Shown: one piece after another, positions 24,294 to 36,212 of the stretch | How the letters are laid out: every line of letters begins with the position of its first letter | Numbering within the stretch: position 1 is the first letter of the stretch | Origin: Volvox africanus | Lineage: Eukaryota; Chlorophyta; Chlorophyceae; Chlamydomonadales; Volvocaceae | Length of the DNA: 64,000 nt | NCBI GenBank assembly: GCA_030268105.1 | Contig: BSDZ01000079.1 | Span: 3,601,501 to 3,665,500, forward strand | Reading direction: 5' to 3' | The notes under the pieces: generated by a model | What the model was told of the DNA's origin: nothing | The model's input: only the letters and a program-made list of their open reading frames with translations | The model's database searches: none | Made by a program: the position numbers and the translations under genes

Positions 24294-27200
24294 ATGGCCG
24301 TTGAAGGACTTACCTCGATAGGCGCCCTAACGTCGCTGCAACAAGTTCACACATCTGCAGCTACCGGAACCTGCATCTCACTCGAGGTGGCTACGTCTTG
24401 GCCGGGTTTTCCTTCAAATTATCTCCGAAGTTGTGCGAACCAGAGGGCTATGACAGTGGACCTTGACCGTTCCTGTTCACGAGCAGTTGATGGCGGCGAA
24501 GGCAACGAAACGCCCTGGACGTTTCCAACAACCAGCAATGCAACATCAGGACTGTCAGTCGTGACGCATGATAGAGCGACGATCGCCGAAGTCGAGTCGC
24601 CAGGGTGTTTAGTTGCTGGCGCTACAGCACATACGCCTATGCAGCGGACGTTGTCTGCCCCTGTCGGCGCACCCATCACATGGTTGACAACCGACGCCTT
24701 CGCTCCTGGTACACCACCAACTTTGCAATTGCTTACACATCCCTCTCCTTCGGGCTCGCCGCCTTTATCAGCATGGGCACCTCGAATCCCCCGATCGATT
24801 GGTTCTATGGACCGCGCCGTCTGCCATAACCCCCTTCAACGAAATCAAAGTTTATCACAAGCTTGTGTAATTGATGACTGCTCGCAACTTACTACATCAA
24901 CGTTGTCACCTAGCAGTTTGCTTAGCGCAGCGTTTCGGCGCTGCCTGAACGGTCTGGGCAAGGGGCTGGGGCACAGCAGCAGCAGCGGGGACGAAAATAG
25001 ATGCATCGACAGGGTTTCACCTCTGCCTGACTGCCCCTTCCCGCCGAGTGCGGGGCCGGCGGGGCCGAATACGATGATGGCTTACGAGGGGGATGAGGCG
25101 AGCTCCCCGGCAGCGAGAGCACAGCTATTGACATCCGTGGGCTGTGCCACTCCCACCGCGTGTGCAGCTACCGCTACCGCCACTGCCGTTGCAAATGTCG
25201 CAGCTTGTGATGGGGAGCAGTCTGAGGGCCTCCCCGGTCATGTGTACCCAGGAGAAATTCACGGAGGCGACGGCGGTGGTGTTGTTGCAGTTATAACGGT
25301 GGCAGTAGTGTCACAGGAGGACGTGGAGATGACTGATGCGGGTGCAGCTGCTGCTCCTGATGGAGGTGATGGAGGTGAAGCTGACGATGGGTCAGGAACG
25401 CTACTGGCCACGTTTGGTGCTGGCGGGTTAGCTCCTGGCGCCTGGGTCTGCTCTGCAGCGCAGACGGCAGCGCAGGTGGCGTTGGACCAGGTAGTGGTAG
25501 TGGAAAGTGGTGGAGGCGAGGCGGGAGAGGAGGCGCAGCCGGTGCTGTTACCGCCCTATGATCTGAATCGCAGCTCGATCTGGCGGGCAGGGAACCCCAG
25601 GGGCATGCCGCCCCTTCCTCGCGCTTATCGTACCGCTTCCCGGTGAGTGTGCTGTGGTGGAAAGGGGCTTCGGAAGATACTGCCGGCTTCAATGTTGCCC
25701 CCTGCACTCGGATCCCTCCCTGTAAAACCTCCCACCTTCGTTCTCACCCCCCCTAACACCTTTCCGCCGCCCTCCGCCCAATCCCACCACTCAGGTGGAT
25801 GCCTGTGCCGCCTTTGATCTCTCCTGAGCTCTTCCTCATTGGCTCCACCGAACCCGGCAGTCCCCCGCCCGACGTGGACACAGCGGACCTGGCCGACACT
25901 GCGGGCCTCTCAAAGACCAGGGCCTATCAACGCCGCGACGAGCAGTCGGCCCCTGCACCACCACCGCTCAGCTCATGCTTCCCCCGTGGCATGGCCTCAC
26001 CATTTGGTGCGGCGCTCAACCTGACACCGGATCCGGATCTAGATTCAGAGCCGCTTCTGGACTGGGGCGGCGCCCGCTGGACCCGTCTTACGAGTCCTTT
26101 CGCGCAGCTGGCAGAGCAGCAGCAGGTCGTGCGACAGCACGGCAGGGATGACGACAAGGGAGGATGGGAGGATCCTGTTGCGGAGTACGGACATGACGAG
26201 TCGTATAGTTACGACGATGGGTATGGCACTTGCGACGCCGGACACGGTGACGCGTTTGTCAGGGGCGCTTCCGCGGGCAGCGCCATCAGCCCGGGGGCTA
26301 TGGATGCGGTGATGGCAGTCGATGAGGTGATGTATGGTGACGCAGCGGCTGACAGCCGTACGCGGACCGTGTCGATGGCGGCCTCTGCTGCGATGGGGCC
26401 CGTCATGGATGACGACGAGCTGGATGACTACTACCTCAACACGCTGTGTGGGGGCTGTGACCCCCTGGTTGCGTTCATGCAACAGGAGCTGGCTCGGTCG
26501 AGGGAGATCGAGCAAGTGTGTTTGCAGGAGCCGAAGGAGGTGGGGGAAGAGACGGCTGACAAGCGCCTGGCTGGGTGCTCGGGGGGCGTTGCGGATGATA
26601 CAACAGATGCAGTGGAGCAGGCGATGCAGCCGCCACCGCCATCGCCTCCGCCACCACCCCCGTATGAGCTGCAGCAGCAGTATCAGCCTGCGCCGCTGGA
26701 GGCAGATGAACGGATCGCCGCGTCTGCAGGTATCGTTGAAGGTACGGTACCGCAGGCAGATTTGCAGCTGGATGGGTCGCCAGCATCGTGGCCAGTACCC
26801 TCGGTGCCGCTGCCGCTGCAGTGTATGAACACTGCAGCAGTGGCCGTGCCTCCATCACAGCCCGTAGCGGCGTTGCCTGAAGTGTCAAGTTCCCCTCTGG
26901 TGGCAGCGGCAGCGGCAGCGGCGGCTTCAGGATCCCATCATCCCATACCCCTGTCGCCGCAATCGGCTGGGTTCCATCCCTCTGAAGTTGTGAGCCCCTT
27001 AACAGAGGTTGATATTGAAGATGAGGAACTGTTCTTTGAGCTCTGTCTGGCGGATGGGCCTGATGAAGAGGCGGCGCTTACTGAGGCAGTGACGTCACCG
27101 CGGATCAGCAGTGCAAGAAGCGACGCAGCCAGCGGAACCGGCACCGTTGAAGGCGGCAGCAACACAGATGGCTGCGGCTTAGTCAGGGTCACAGACGACG

Positions 27201-27904
27201 CGGTCCCTCTTGTCGCATTTATGGCGGTAACCGAAGCGGACATGCGCGAGCCGCGTCACAGTCACAGTCGGGTGCCGCACCCCTTCTCCCAGCCACTGCT
27301 GCCTCCACACTCTCAGCTGCTTCCATCACCACCGCAGTCTCCACCGCCGCCACCGCAGTCCCCGCAGTCTCCGCAACCTCAGCTGTTGGTAGTGACGGGC
27401 GCGTGCTGTCATTTCCACGCCACAGAACTGCACACCTCGCATGAGCTACAGCTGAGGCAGCACGTGGAGGCGCTGCAGCTGCAAGCACAGCAGCAGCAGC
27501 AGCAGCAGCTGGTAGAGGAGGCGGGCTCTGATGCCGGTGCCGGGCTCGCTAGCGGCGGCACCGGCTGTGGCCGAGACCTGGAGGATGTGACCGACGTCCT
27601 GTGTCCTCCACCCGGTGCTGCAGCCAGCAGACAGGACCTGCAGGACTGTGCGTTGCCGGAGGTACGTGACGCGTGGGGGGAAGAGGAATGTGGGAACGAA
27701 AATGACAGTCGGGTACTGGTGGTGATGCTGGAGCGCGTGGAGAGCTGCGCGCACTGCTCCGTGGCAGCGGACGTCCGACAAATGGTGGAGCTGGCCGTGT
27801 GGAGCAATTGTTTTTGGGAGGTGGGGGCGGTGGCAGCGGAAGGTCGCAACACGGAAAGGGCCACGACTTTGCAGGAGGAGGAGCAGGAGGAGGCGCTTTG
27901 CTAG
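24294..27904 (+). CDS. Large low-complexity protein of unknown function
   Basis: Two exons, 24294-25642 and 25795-27904, join in phase across a GTGAGT...CTCAG intron to give 1152 residues. A stop codon sits directly upstream of the ATG in frame, though a spliced upstream exon is possible. No known domain is visible. The sequence is rich in Ala, Ser, Gly and Pro, with acidic patches, a proline run (about 26626-26664), a glutamine run encoded by (CAG)n at 27488-27508 and an acidic C-terminus. Such proteins in green algae are often nuclear or regulatory, but nothing here proves that. Long uninterrupted frames over 3.4 kb, a good intron and a divergent promoter arrangement support a real gene. 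Confidence 0.65.
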
Positions 27905-28742
27905 GTGGGAGCGAGTAAATCTTGAGCCGTTTTCTCAGTAAAGTGCTTCATGATTTATGGAGTTGGCATTGCAAAGACGATGATGCAGTTCATGCTCCAG
28001 TGCCGCGGTGGAGTCTGGAGGACTCTACTTCAGGGAAGTAGAATTCTTCAGGGACTTCAGGGAAGTCTACCTGCTGGCTGGTACTGGCTGCGGAACGGCA
28101 AAGAGAGCAAGCGCCAGTCTGAAGCCGGCCGAGGGCAGTTCGCTTTCCTGGTTCGCGTTTGTTTCTTTTAGTACTGCATGTGAGTGGCCTCAGCGATGAA
28201 TGCTGGGCAGGGTAGTCAAGAGCAGCGGACAGAACAGCACAACTTCTCCGAACTAAGCTGTGCTGTCAGGAAACAGTTTTGCGAAGTGAATACAGTGAAA
28301 ACCCCCGAGTGAGTGCCCCATATGCCTCAAAAGGTACTTCCCGTTCTCATAGTGCGGACTAAATGCAGCGCCGGCACTAAGCCACCAAGGCAGAGCGCAC
28401 TTGAACATTAGGTATGTTGGATCGCTGCGGAGGAACTCTACATGTTCATCGCTTTGGGCGGGGGGGGGCTGCTGATGCAAGATTGATTTGTTGCGAAATA
28501 TCGCTTTCAAGTCTGGTCTCTTCACGAAGTTTATCTTGAGGCTTGTATTGTATTTGGCGGACCGACGGACATGAGGACGAGAAGGTGGTATGTGTGCCGC
28601 TGGCACATTGCCACGCAGAGCCACAATTCCTTACAAATAATAAGCCGATAGGCAACATCGTCTCCTCCTACAATGACAGCGCCAACTTAGCAACTTAGCA
28701 GGTAAGCAACTAACCAAATGCGCGTTTGTGTTTTTGGTGCAG
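27905..28742. other. Intergenic, no gene seen
   Basis: Follows the unknown gene. Short frames only. A minus-strand frame at 28253-28624 (123 codons) has no recognisable content. Confidence 0.4.
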
Positions 28743-29069
28743 ATCTTCTTGGCGTCCAGTTAGTGCGCGAGGGCCCTTCACCGCGTATTCGGATGCCAAG
28801 GGGATTGCCACATTGGGGGATTCCTGTGGCTGGATATCGATGTCAGCTGGGAGATCTCCGTCGGGTTGCGCCCTGGCCCTTTTTGATCTCGGATTCACGG
28901 GACATTGGTTCCACGGCGGCGAGGGAGGCAGCTACATGACTCAGCACGTGTCCTGGTGCGGCTACGAGTGCGGCTGCTGGAAACGAAACGGTCTGAGCGC
29001 GACGGATTTCCCTGTCCCCCTGGAGTTCATCCCCCAGTCCATTGGCACAGACAATGCGGAACTGCGCAG
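28743..29069 (+). other. Possible internal coding exon, gene unknown
   Basis: A 327-nt segment lies between an acceptor (TTTTTGGTGCAG) and a donor (CGCAG|GTTAGC) and is open in one frame for its full length. The product is rich in Gly, Trp and Cys (for example GHWFHGGEGGSYMTQ) and is not recognised. A second possible terminal exon, 30299-30406 (after CTCACCAG, ending TGA), does not match its phase. If both are real, an exon between them is missing. Confidence 0.3.
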
Positions 29070-32000
29070 GTTAGCGAGTGCAACGGCATCCACTAGCATT
29101 TGGTTATTTTTTGGTGTTCACATTTCTCTGTGACGGTTCGGTTCCCGGGGGCATATGTATGTACCCGATGGACGTGAACTAGGCCTGGTGGCCTAGGTGC
29201 TGGTGCTGGTGCTGGTGCTGGTGTTGACCCTGGTGCATTTTCCCTCCAGCTTGGCAAGGTAACAGCCACCTGGAGGTTAGCAAATAGCAAACTGCATTTT
29301 AAAGTTCATCCTCCTTTCGTTCCCCTCACCGCCATCCTCGTCTTGAGCGTGGCCGCAAGGCGTGTTGTTGTGCGGGGAGAGACGGGTAGGCAGCTTATTA
29401 GGTTTTTAGTGTTGTTGGTACAGAATCGTCAGAATCTATTTCCAGGCCCATCAATGGAATGTAGCGCTCTTATGTATAGGAGAGCAGGGAGGAGAGTGGG
29501 AGCAGAGGGGTGGCAGACAGTTGTGTTTTGGCGATCCTGTAGGTGCGTTTTTGAACGTTGTTTGTGCGAATGTCTTTTCGGCAGAGAGTTTTGTGTCTGT
29601 TTGGAGGTGGAGGTGTGTCCACATCCAGAGGCGTCCCATACTCCACACAGGCGCAGGCAAACACGGGTGTTTTGCAGTCAGTACGACATCGCTATGAAGA
29701 GTCGCTTTGGCGTATGGGGGCGGTGACAATGCGTGCGCCCGCGTGACTTTCCACCATGCGCGCACGAGAACACACAAGCGTTACGGGGGCCTGTGTGGAG
29801 GAATCCCGACGGCGACCTGAGACCATCATTTGGCCCTGCCTCTTCCAGTCGTGAAACGCGTGGCATCACACCATCACCGCCACCACACCCAGCACCACAC
29901 CCAGCGTGGCATCAAACCATCACCACCATCACCACAAATGATCAGGGTAGCAGCCCGTCAGTGTGACGCAGTGCGGTGATGGTTACGGGGTGCGTTGTTA
30001 GTAGTGTGTTCTTGGGGGAGTTGTTGCCTCCCCGCCACCCGTACTGCATATTCGGTATCTAGCACTGAATATAGCTGTGGGCTTCATCAGCACGAGAAGA
30101 TATAATAGCAAAAAGCCTGCAGGCTGATTCGTGGTGTCGATTCGTTCGTTCATCCCTTTGCTTGTTTACTTGTTCTCCCTTTCGTTTGTCTTGTTTGGAG
30201 CTCGGTGCGCTAGCTGTGGCCATCACGCAGCCGCCGCTGTCGCACCACGGGCTCTGCAGCCGCCACCGCCGCTCCCCCCATGTCTCCCCTCTCACCAGAT
30301 CTTCATGCTCCTTGTGGGCAGTGGATATCCTCTTTCTATAGTGTTTGGATTAAGGCTGGTCCGGATGCTCGTCCGAACGGTTGATAAGGCCGTCTGGGGC
30401 CGCTGATGAGGGAGGGTCAGTCTCCCCTGGGGGAACGTCTGAGGCAGCGCTGTCGGGGTCAGCCCCTCCACTTACTGAGAGCGCCAGGTGGTGACACTTT
30501 TTGAGGGGCCCCTTGGGGGGCTTTTTGTACTGGCATGGGGGATTGGTGGGGTAGGGGTCGCCCTGCTGACACACAAGTAGGCTCGGTGCAGTCGAGCGAG
30601 ATAACTCTAGGGAGGAATAGGACACATTTTCCTTATTGTGCGGAGCAGGCGGCAAGAGCTTTTCGGGGAGTGTCAATACACGGCCACGTGAGGGCTTTGT
30701 GTAGTGTGCGTGGGCGATTATTACTGGGAAGGCGGATTGGAGTGGGCTTGTGGCCTTTCGTTGGCAGGGCGAAGGCTTGGCTTAATGTGGGGCCCAGCGA
30801 GTGGTGCATTAACACATTAAACCCTCTGATATACCTGCATGGGGGATGGTGGAATGCAGACACCCCTGCCGGAATGCCGGCGTGGAAAATTAATGGGACT
30901 GTGTGAGAGAGTTGAATAATTGGTCCTCGTGCCCCCGCTTCCTCCGCAGCTCAGGAGCCTGAAGCCCAGGCTGTTGCCCAGCAAATGTTGTACAGACGGG
31001 TGCACGACGAAATAAAGCAAGTATGTGTCGCAGCTTGCTAGGAGGCAAATCATCACGAACGCTTCATTAGGCAACGCCGGACGGATCGTAGCATCATAAT
31101 GTCGCGTCCGAGGCAACGGGATAAGACCCGGGTAAACAAGCCCTCTGCGTCCTCCTAGACAATTGGATGGCACCAATCAAAGACTCCATCAGAGAGGCAA
31201 CGCTGCGCATATATAATGCATGTAAGGGCCAGATGAGGTATAGTGCTACAAAATGTACGTCCAACTAGGGTTGCCTGGTGAGGATCTCATATGCGTGTGT
31301 GTCCTGTTGAGGAGTCCTCTTCCTCCTCATGAAACTCCTGTACACGTATTTGAATTCAAACAATACGATCATATGCCAAAATATCTCGAGTACCCATGCG
31401 TAATCCCAGGTGAACATTGCCAGGCAAAATTATTCTTGTGACCGGCACAAACGTTACTTGGTATAGGTTCGGACGCAGATACAGGACGTCCGGCTCCGTC
31501 ACAGGGCGGAGGATTCAAGTAAAAAGCAGTCCAAATTAAATTCCACGCAGAAGTGATTTCAGGACGCCCATGGCCCGACGGATCCCCCGGAACTCACTGG
31601 TCGTACGGCATCACTGCATGCAACTGCGCACTGCACGAGGAACGCTCTACCAGCATGGGCCTGTCGGGACCTACTTACTTCAAAACGCTCTTCCATTTAT
31701 TTGCGATCGTCCTATCTTGTGGCATTCGTTCACATCTCATTTCCTAAATAAGAGCTTGAGAGTTGGAAGGCAACTACATATACCGACGCTACAGCAGAGG
31801 GGCAAATTAGCTAACAGCAGGAGTCAGGGCTTGGTAAGAGGAAGACTTGGAAGCGTTAAGGTTACAATCGTATTGCAGAATGAAGTGCAAAGGCTATCAG
31901 AGCCAAGGCTTCATCCTCTAACCAGTTGCTAATTGCTCAGGCTTTGGATATAAGATAACAGTCAGAAGATGATTAGATTGCTTGATGATAAGACAGGCCC

Positions 32001-33686
32001 CGATTAGCATTAAACACTTGCGTTTCGGCCAGCAGTACACGCCCACAGACATGGCGTATTTCGTCCAACAGGACGTACCACTCTGATCCACAGCAAGGAT
32101 CGTCATATGAAAGCCTTCATTGCAACAACGCAATGCATCTTATTGCGTGCAATAGTATAATCTATGCGCGGGTATAGATTCGTGTATAGAGAGTTACATC
32201 GCTCACGCCATCGCACAAGCTTGGCAGCGACTTCCAGTACCTCACGAGCGAAATAGTATGAATATATGCTTCATCTATAACTACCATTATTTATATAATT
32301 ATTATTTTAGTGCGCATTGCACATGGCGTCCGGTGACCAATGTCGCTCGGTTGCGAACAGCGCGCTGTGCGTAACCTGCAGGTTACGTCAATAATGCTAA
32401 TATGCTCACGATCATGCATATAGTATGCATGCGGGCTCAACTCACGATATGGATTAATAGATTTATTGTAATATCACCGCAAGGTTGCGCTTAGGAATGC
32501 ATGCAAAGTGCCGTACGCTGGACTGTGGCAAATTATGCATAGCAATGCAACAATTACCTCCCCTCCCGATGCAGCGTTCTCGCTGCATGCACGCAGCATC
32601 GATCACAACAAGCCTGTGGAGGCAGTACTGTGCCTCTTCCTCGCAGTCTAACCTCCTCAAGGATCGGCTTAATATCCAGAGAGAAATCTTTGGCTCCCAA
32701 GAGTTCTGCTCGCTTGAATACCCAGTTCACTTGGCCAAGTACTCATTAACCGTGTGCTTGTACCAGCTTTTACCAGCACGCATGTATATGTAGCTATACA
32801 GCTATGTAGCAACACGACACAGCATAGCATGTGCACATAAAGTGAGATCAGGTTTGTGACTCCTGGTAAGATCATTTTAGTTTGTGATGCCCATGCTAAG
32901 TGGGATCCCACTTAGAGTATAGTTCCACGTAGAGCCCGACACTTGACCGGGAGACCTAGCTGGCTCAGTCCTTGGATTCTTTACAACTCAGCATAAGAAT
33001 AGTAACGATCGAACTACCTTCTGCTCCAAAATGTTATAAATGCCTTGTTTGCACTGTCTAGATTTCACGGCGAGCCTCATCTAGGGTGCTGTCCTATTAA
33101 GCTTGTGTCGACGGTGCTTCCATCCGGGCCATACATACGTGGTGGCCAGGTATGCCATGCAGCAGGGTACGGCAATGACGATATGTTGGTGACTATATTT
33201 CTTAGATGAAATCCTCCTCTGAAAGGGCCTTACGTGGGGAATCAGGATAATGGTCACGAATGCATATCAAAACCCCCTTCTGCGCCCTCCATGGGCTTTG
33301 TTCGGCACACCCAAGCAGCCACTATCCCCCAGTAGCCAGTACCTTCTCCCGCCCATATTCCAATGTTTTCCTGGCTTCGGTTATCGGAACAATTACTTCT
33401 ACATTCGGTTTACCCTTCTTATCCGGTACCTTAAACGCCACCATATGACGGAGAGGTCAAGCGTTGGGCACGGTATAGCTCTCAGGCGGATGCCAAACGG
33501 GAGGACGAGCGACTCAGCGCACTGCGCACGAAGCAGGTAGGCGTTGAAGAGGGGGTTGCCAGAGACTGTGTGTGCGTGTATTGGTTTGTATTGGTGTGGG
33601 AGGGCGCGGGTTGGATGGAGGGGTTTGGGCGTTTGCCGGTACTTTGTGCGCAGGCAGGTACTTCTCTGACCATCCTGACATTTGTT
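29070..33686. other. Gene-poor region with simple repeats and short palindromes
   Basis: Contains a (CTGGTG)n tract at about 29200-29226 and CACCAC-type imperfect repeats at 29870-29940. From about 31.2 kb it becomes AT-richer with no coding signal. An 18-bp perfect palindrome (32370-32387) and a nearby hairpin (32414-32430) are present. Frames at 33250-33540 include a hydrophobic stretch in one frame but have no supported exon boundaries. Confidence 0.45.
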
Positions 33687-34028
33687 GTGTGTGGGATAGG
33701 GGGGTACATCACCCGTGGCCACTAACCTGGCAGTCCCTACCTTCCCCGGTATTTCGGGGCACCCTCATCCGGTCTCCCATGCCGACTTCTCCGAAATCAG
33801 CGCTTTTCCCGAGTTCAGCACCCACCACCGGCATCCAGCGGAATCTGCCGAATCAACTAAGGCGTCAACTCCGCTCCTAGTCAGCTCGCAGGTCATTATA
33901 ATCGGGTCCGTCACCGTCCATCGACATGGGGCCACCCTACCCTCAACTTTAGGGTCTTCGACCCGCTCTCGGTCGAGGTAGAACCTGGAACTCCAAGGGC
34001 ATATAAGTCGTGCCATAACAGTCGTGCC
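33687..34028 (-). repeat. Dispersed repeat, copy C (inverted, longer form)
   Basis: Reverse-complement copy of the repeat at 16708-17320, about 340 bp. The core (33687-33895) is near-identical to A and B. The left arm, here at 33896-34028, matches B with more divergence and appears to hold ~25 extra bases around the CCCTAAAGTTGAGGG segment. The open frame beginning MATNLAVPTFPG extends 88 codons in this copy (33715-33981). Confidence 0.85.
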
Positions 34029-36212
34029 TGAACATAATTGTTTGTTGTATTGTCTGTAATTATTTGTTGTATCTCTGTTGTGTCAAACCAGCAAAGGCTC
34101 GATCGAAAGATGACCATCTTGGCTCAATCTTTGACACTACCCGTAGATACCCCAGGATACTACAACATTCATCTTTCTCATCCACTTTTAGAGAGGTGAA
34201 GCAGAGCAGCGGGATTGATTGTGCGCGTGTTTGTTATGTGAGAGCTGCTGGCGGCCGTATTTGGTCGGCATGGATGTATTGTACGGATAAACAGTATTAA
34301 ATGATTGTTTAGATGGTTTGCTATTTTATTTTTTTTAATGGGGAATAGAGGATGCTCCAAAATCTTATAAAGTAAAACGTATATACTCACCAACACTGGC
34401 ATCTGAAAACACACATACACACACACACGCATATACACACATGAGCTTCGGAATATTTTATTCAATGCTGCAAAATGTTGTATAAAGTATGATACTTGGT
34501 GGAGCAGTGTATTCATCTCAGCAACCCAGAAACATAGCCATGCAGTATCACATGAGTGACACATTATATTAACGATGAGTGTGTATAAACGTGTCTATTG
34601 GCGGCAGCACGCAACCTGCCTTCACTGCAACATGCTGCAGAAAACGTAGTTCAGGCTTTTCTCTTAAGTCTACATACTGTGCGGTTGAGATGGCACTATA
34701 CTAAAGAGCCAGAGCTCTGCATACTGAGGCCTCACCAAGCATGTCACAAAAAATAGGCGCTAGAGGTCAAGCTACGAAGCTTGGCTGTCTAATACCAGTC
34801 AGTCATAGTGACGCAATGATCCACCGCATGGTTTTTCCCCTCAGTGCATCACGTGGGACAAGACCCCGTGACCACTAGGCATTCAATAACTGATTTTGCC
34901 TCACGATACGCTGGGTACCCCCCACACACACGCTTGGTTGATGCGGGACAAGGAAGGACATGAGGTGCCCTGTATCTGGTAATGGATTGGGTGGGCTTTG
35001 GCTGCTGAGGAGAAGATCTGATCGGCAAACTGGGAATTGGTGCATAGCGCATATGCTTGAAGTCCTTGAACCGGATAGGCATCGGGTAAGCGAAGACGTT
35101 CAGCGTCGCTGAATGTGGTTGCGCTGCCACGCCGTCTTTGAAGCAGGCCGAATAAGCAGTAGTAAAAGTTCTAATATGCGTCAGGGAGCGCTGGAACTCC
35201 GCCACCTACCTGGGCCTTTGTGAACCTACGTGAACGGTGAACCTGGACTCCCATGCGAGCCGTTGTACAGCCGAGGAATATGACGTATTCGACATTTCCA
35301 TAGCATGCTACGTAATTTTCCAGTTTTAATCATATACATCTCCTGGAACAGGAGGACTAAGAGCCATTGGGATATTAACCAATGACTACAACATTATGCC
35401 TGTTCCATCCGCCTGGGCACTGACCAATGCCCCTTACTTATATCTCAAATATAATGGGTAGCCGATGATAATTATGGCTGCATATTCATGTAACAAATTT
35501 GCAAGTGTGGCGCGATCAGACAGTCAACCGCAGCTTACTAACGGCAACTGCACGGTTGTAAGTTGCCGTCTCGGATTACATTTCGGAGCGTAGCAATTAT
35601 GCAAATTTCAACTACAAATGCACCATGTGCTGTTTTCAACAGGCAAGGACTACAATTACCATGCACGAGGCGATATACCAACGCCGCTGGATGTCACCTG
35701 GATAAAGCATCCATCTACCAAGCCTTAATTGTTATGTAATGCAAATTTTATGGTGAGATAGTTTTTTTCTTGCGCATAGCAATAGCTTTCCTGTTTCCAA
35801 GCTGATTCCATTTGCCGTACTCCCCAGGCATAACGACACGTCTCGCAACGTATGAGGAGCTCCAAAAGCTAAAAACATTTACTATATCACATTGTTCTTA
35901 AGTGTAACTCGCATATTACTTCTGCTTTCTGCACAAACCGACAAGGCATCCGGGACACGGGTCACCAGCTGCAAACCTTACATTTGCTACACGCCCTTTA
36001 GGCAATCACAATTGATTCCATGCAGTGACCTCAATAGCTGACTTCGGATCCTAGGATAATTTTTATCATTGGAGCGGGCCTTCCCATTAGACCCTACTTC
36101 ACAATTTTGAAGAATTGCTCCAGATATTATTTGAAAGCGACTTTTTTATTTGGCGCTTTTTATAGATACAATCCATGTTCATTTCCTCACCCACGGTCCA
36201 AGCTGCACGGAC
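34029..36212. other. AT-rich intergenic, no gene seen
   Basis: Low-complexity AT-rich DNA with a (CA)n tract near 34410-34440. No frame has coding character or splice signals. The right end should contain the promoter of the ATG14-like gene. Confidence 0.45.

Noticed and set aside
30131..30406. Possible terminal exon at 30299-30406 with a hydrophobic stretch
   Set aside because: Acceptor and stop are plausible, but no upstream exon in phase was found.
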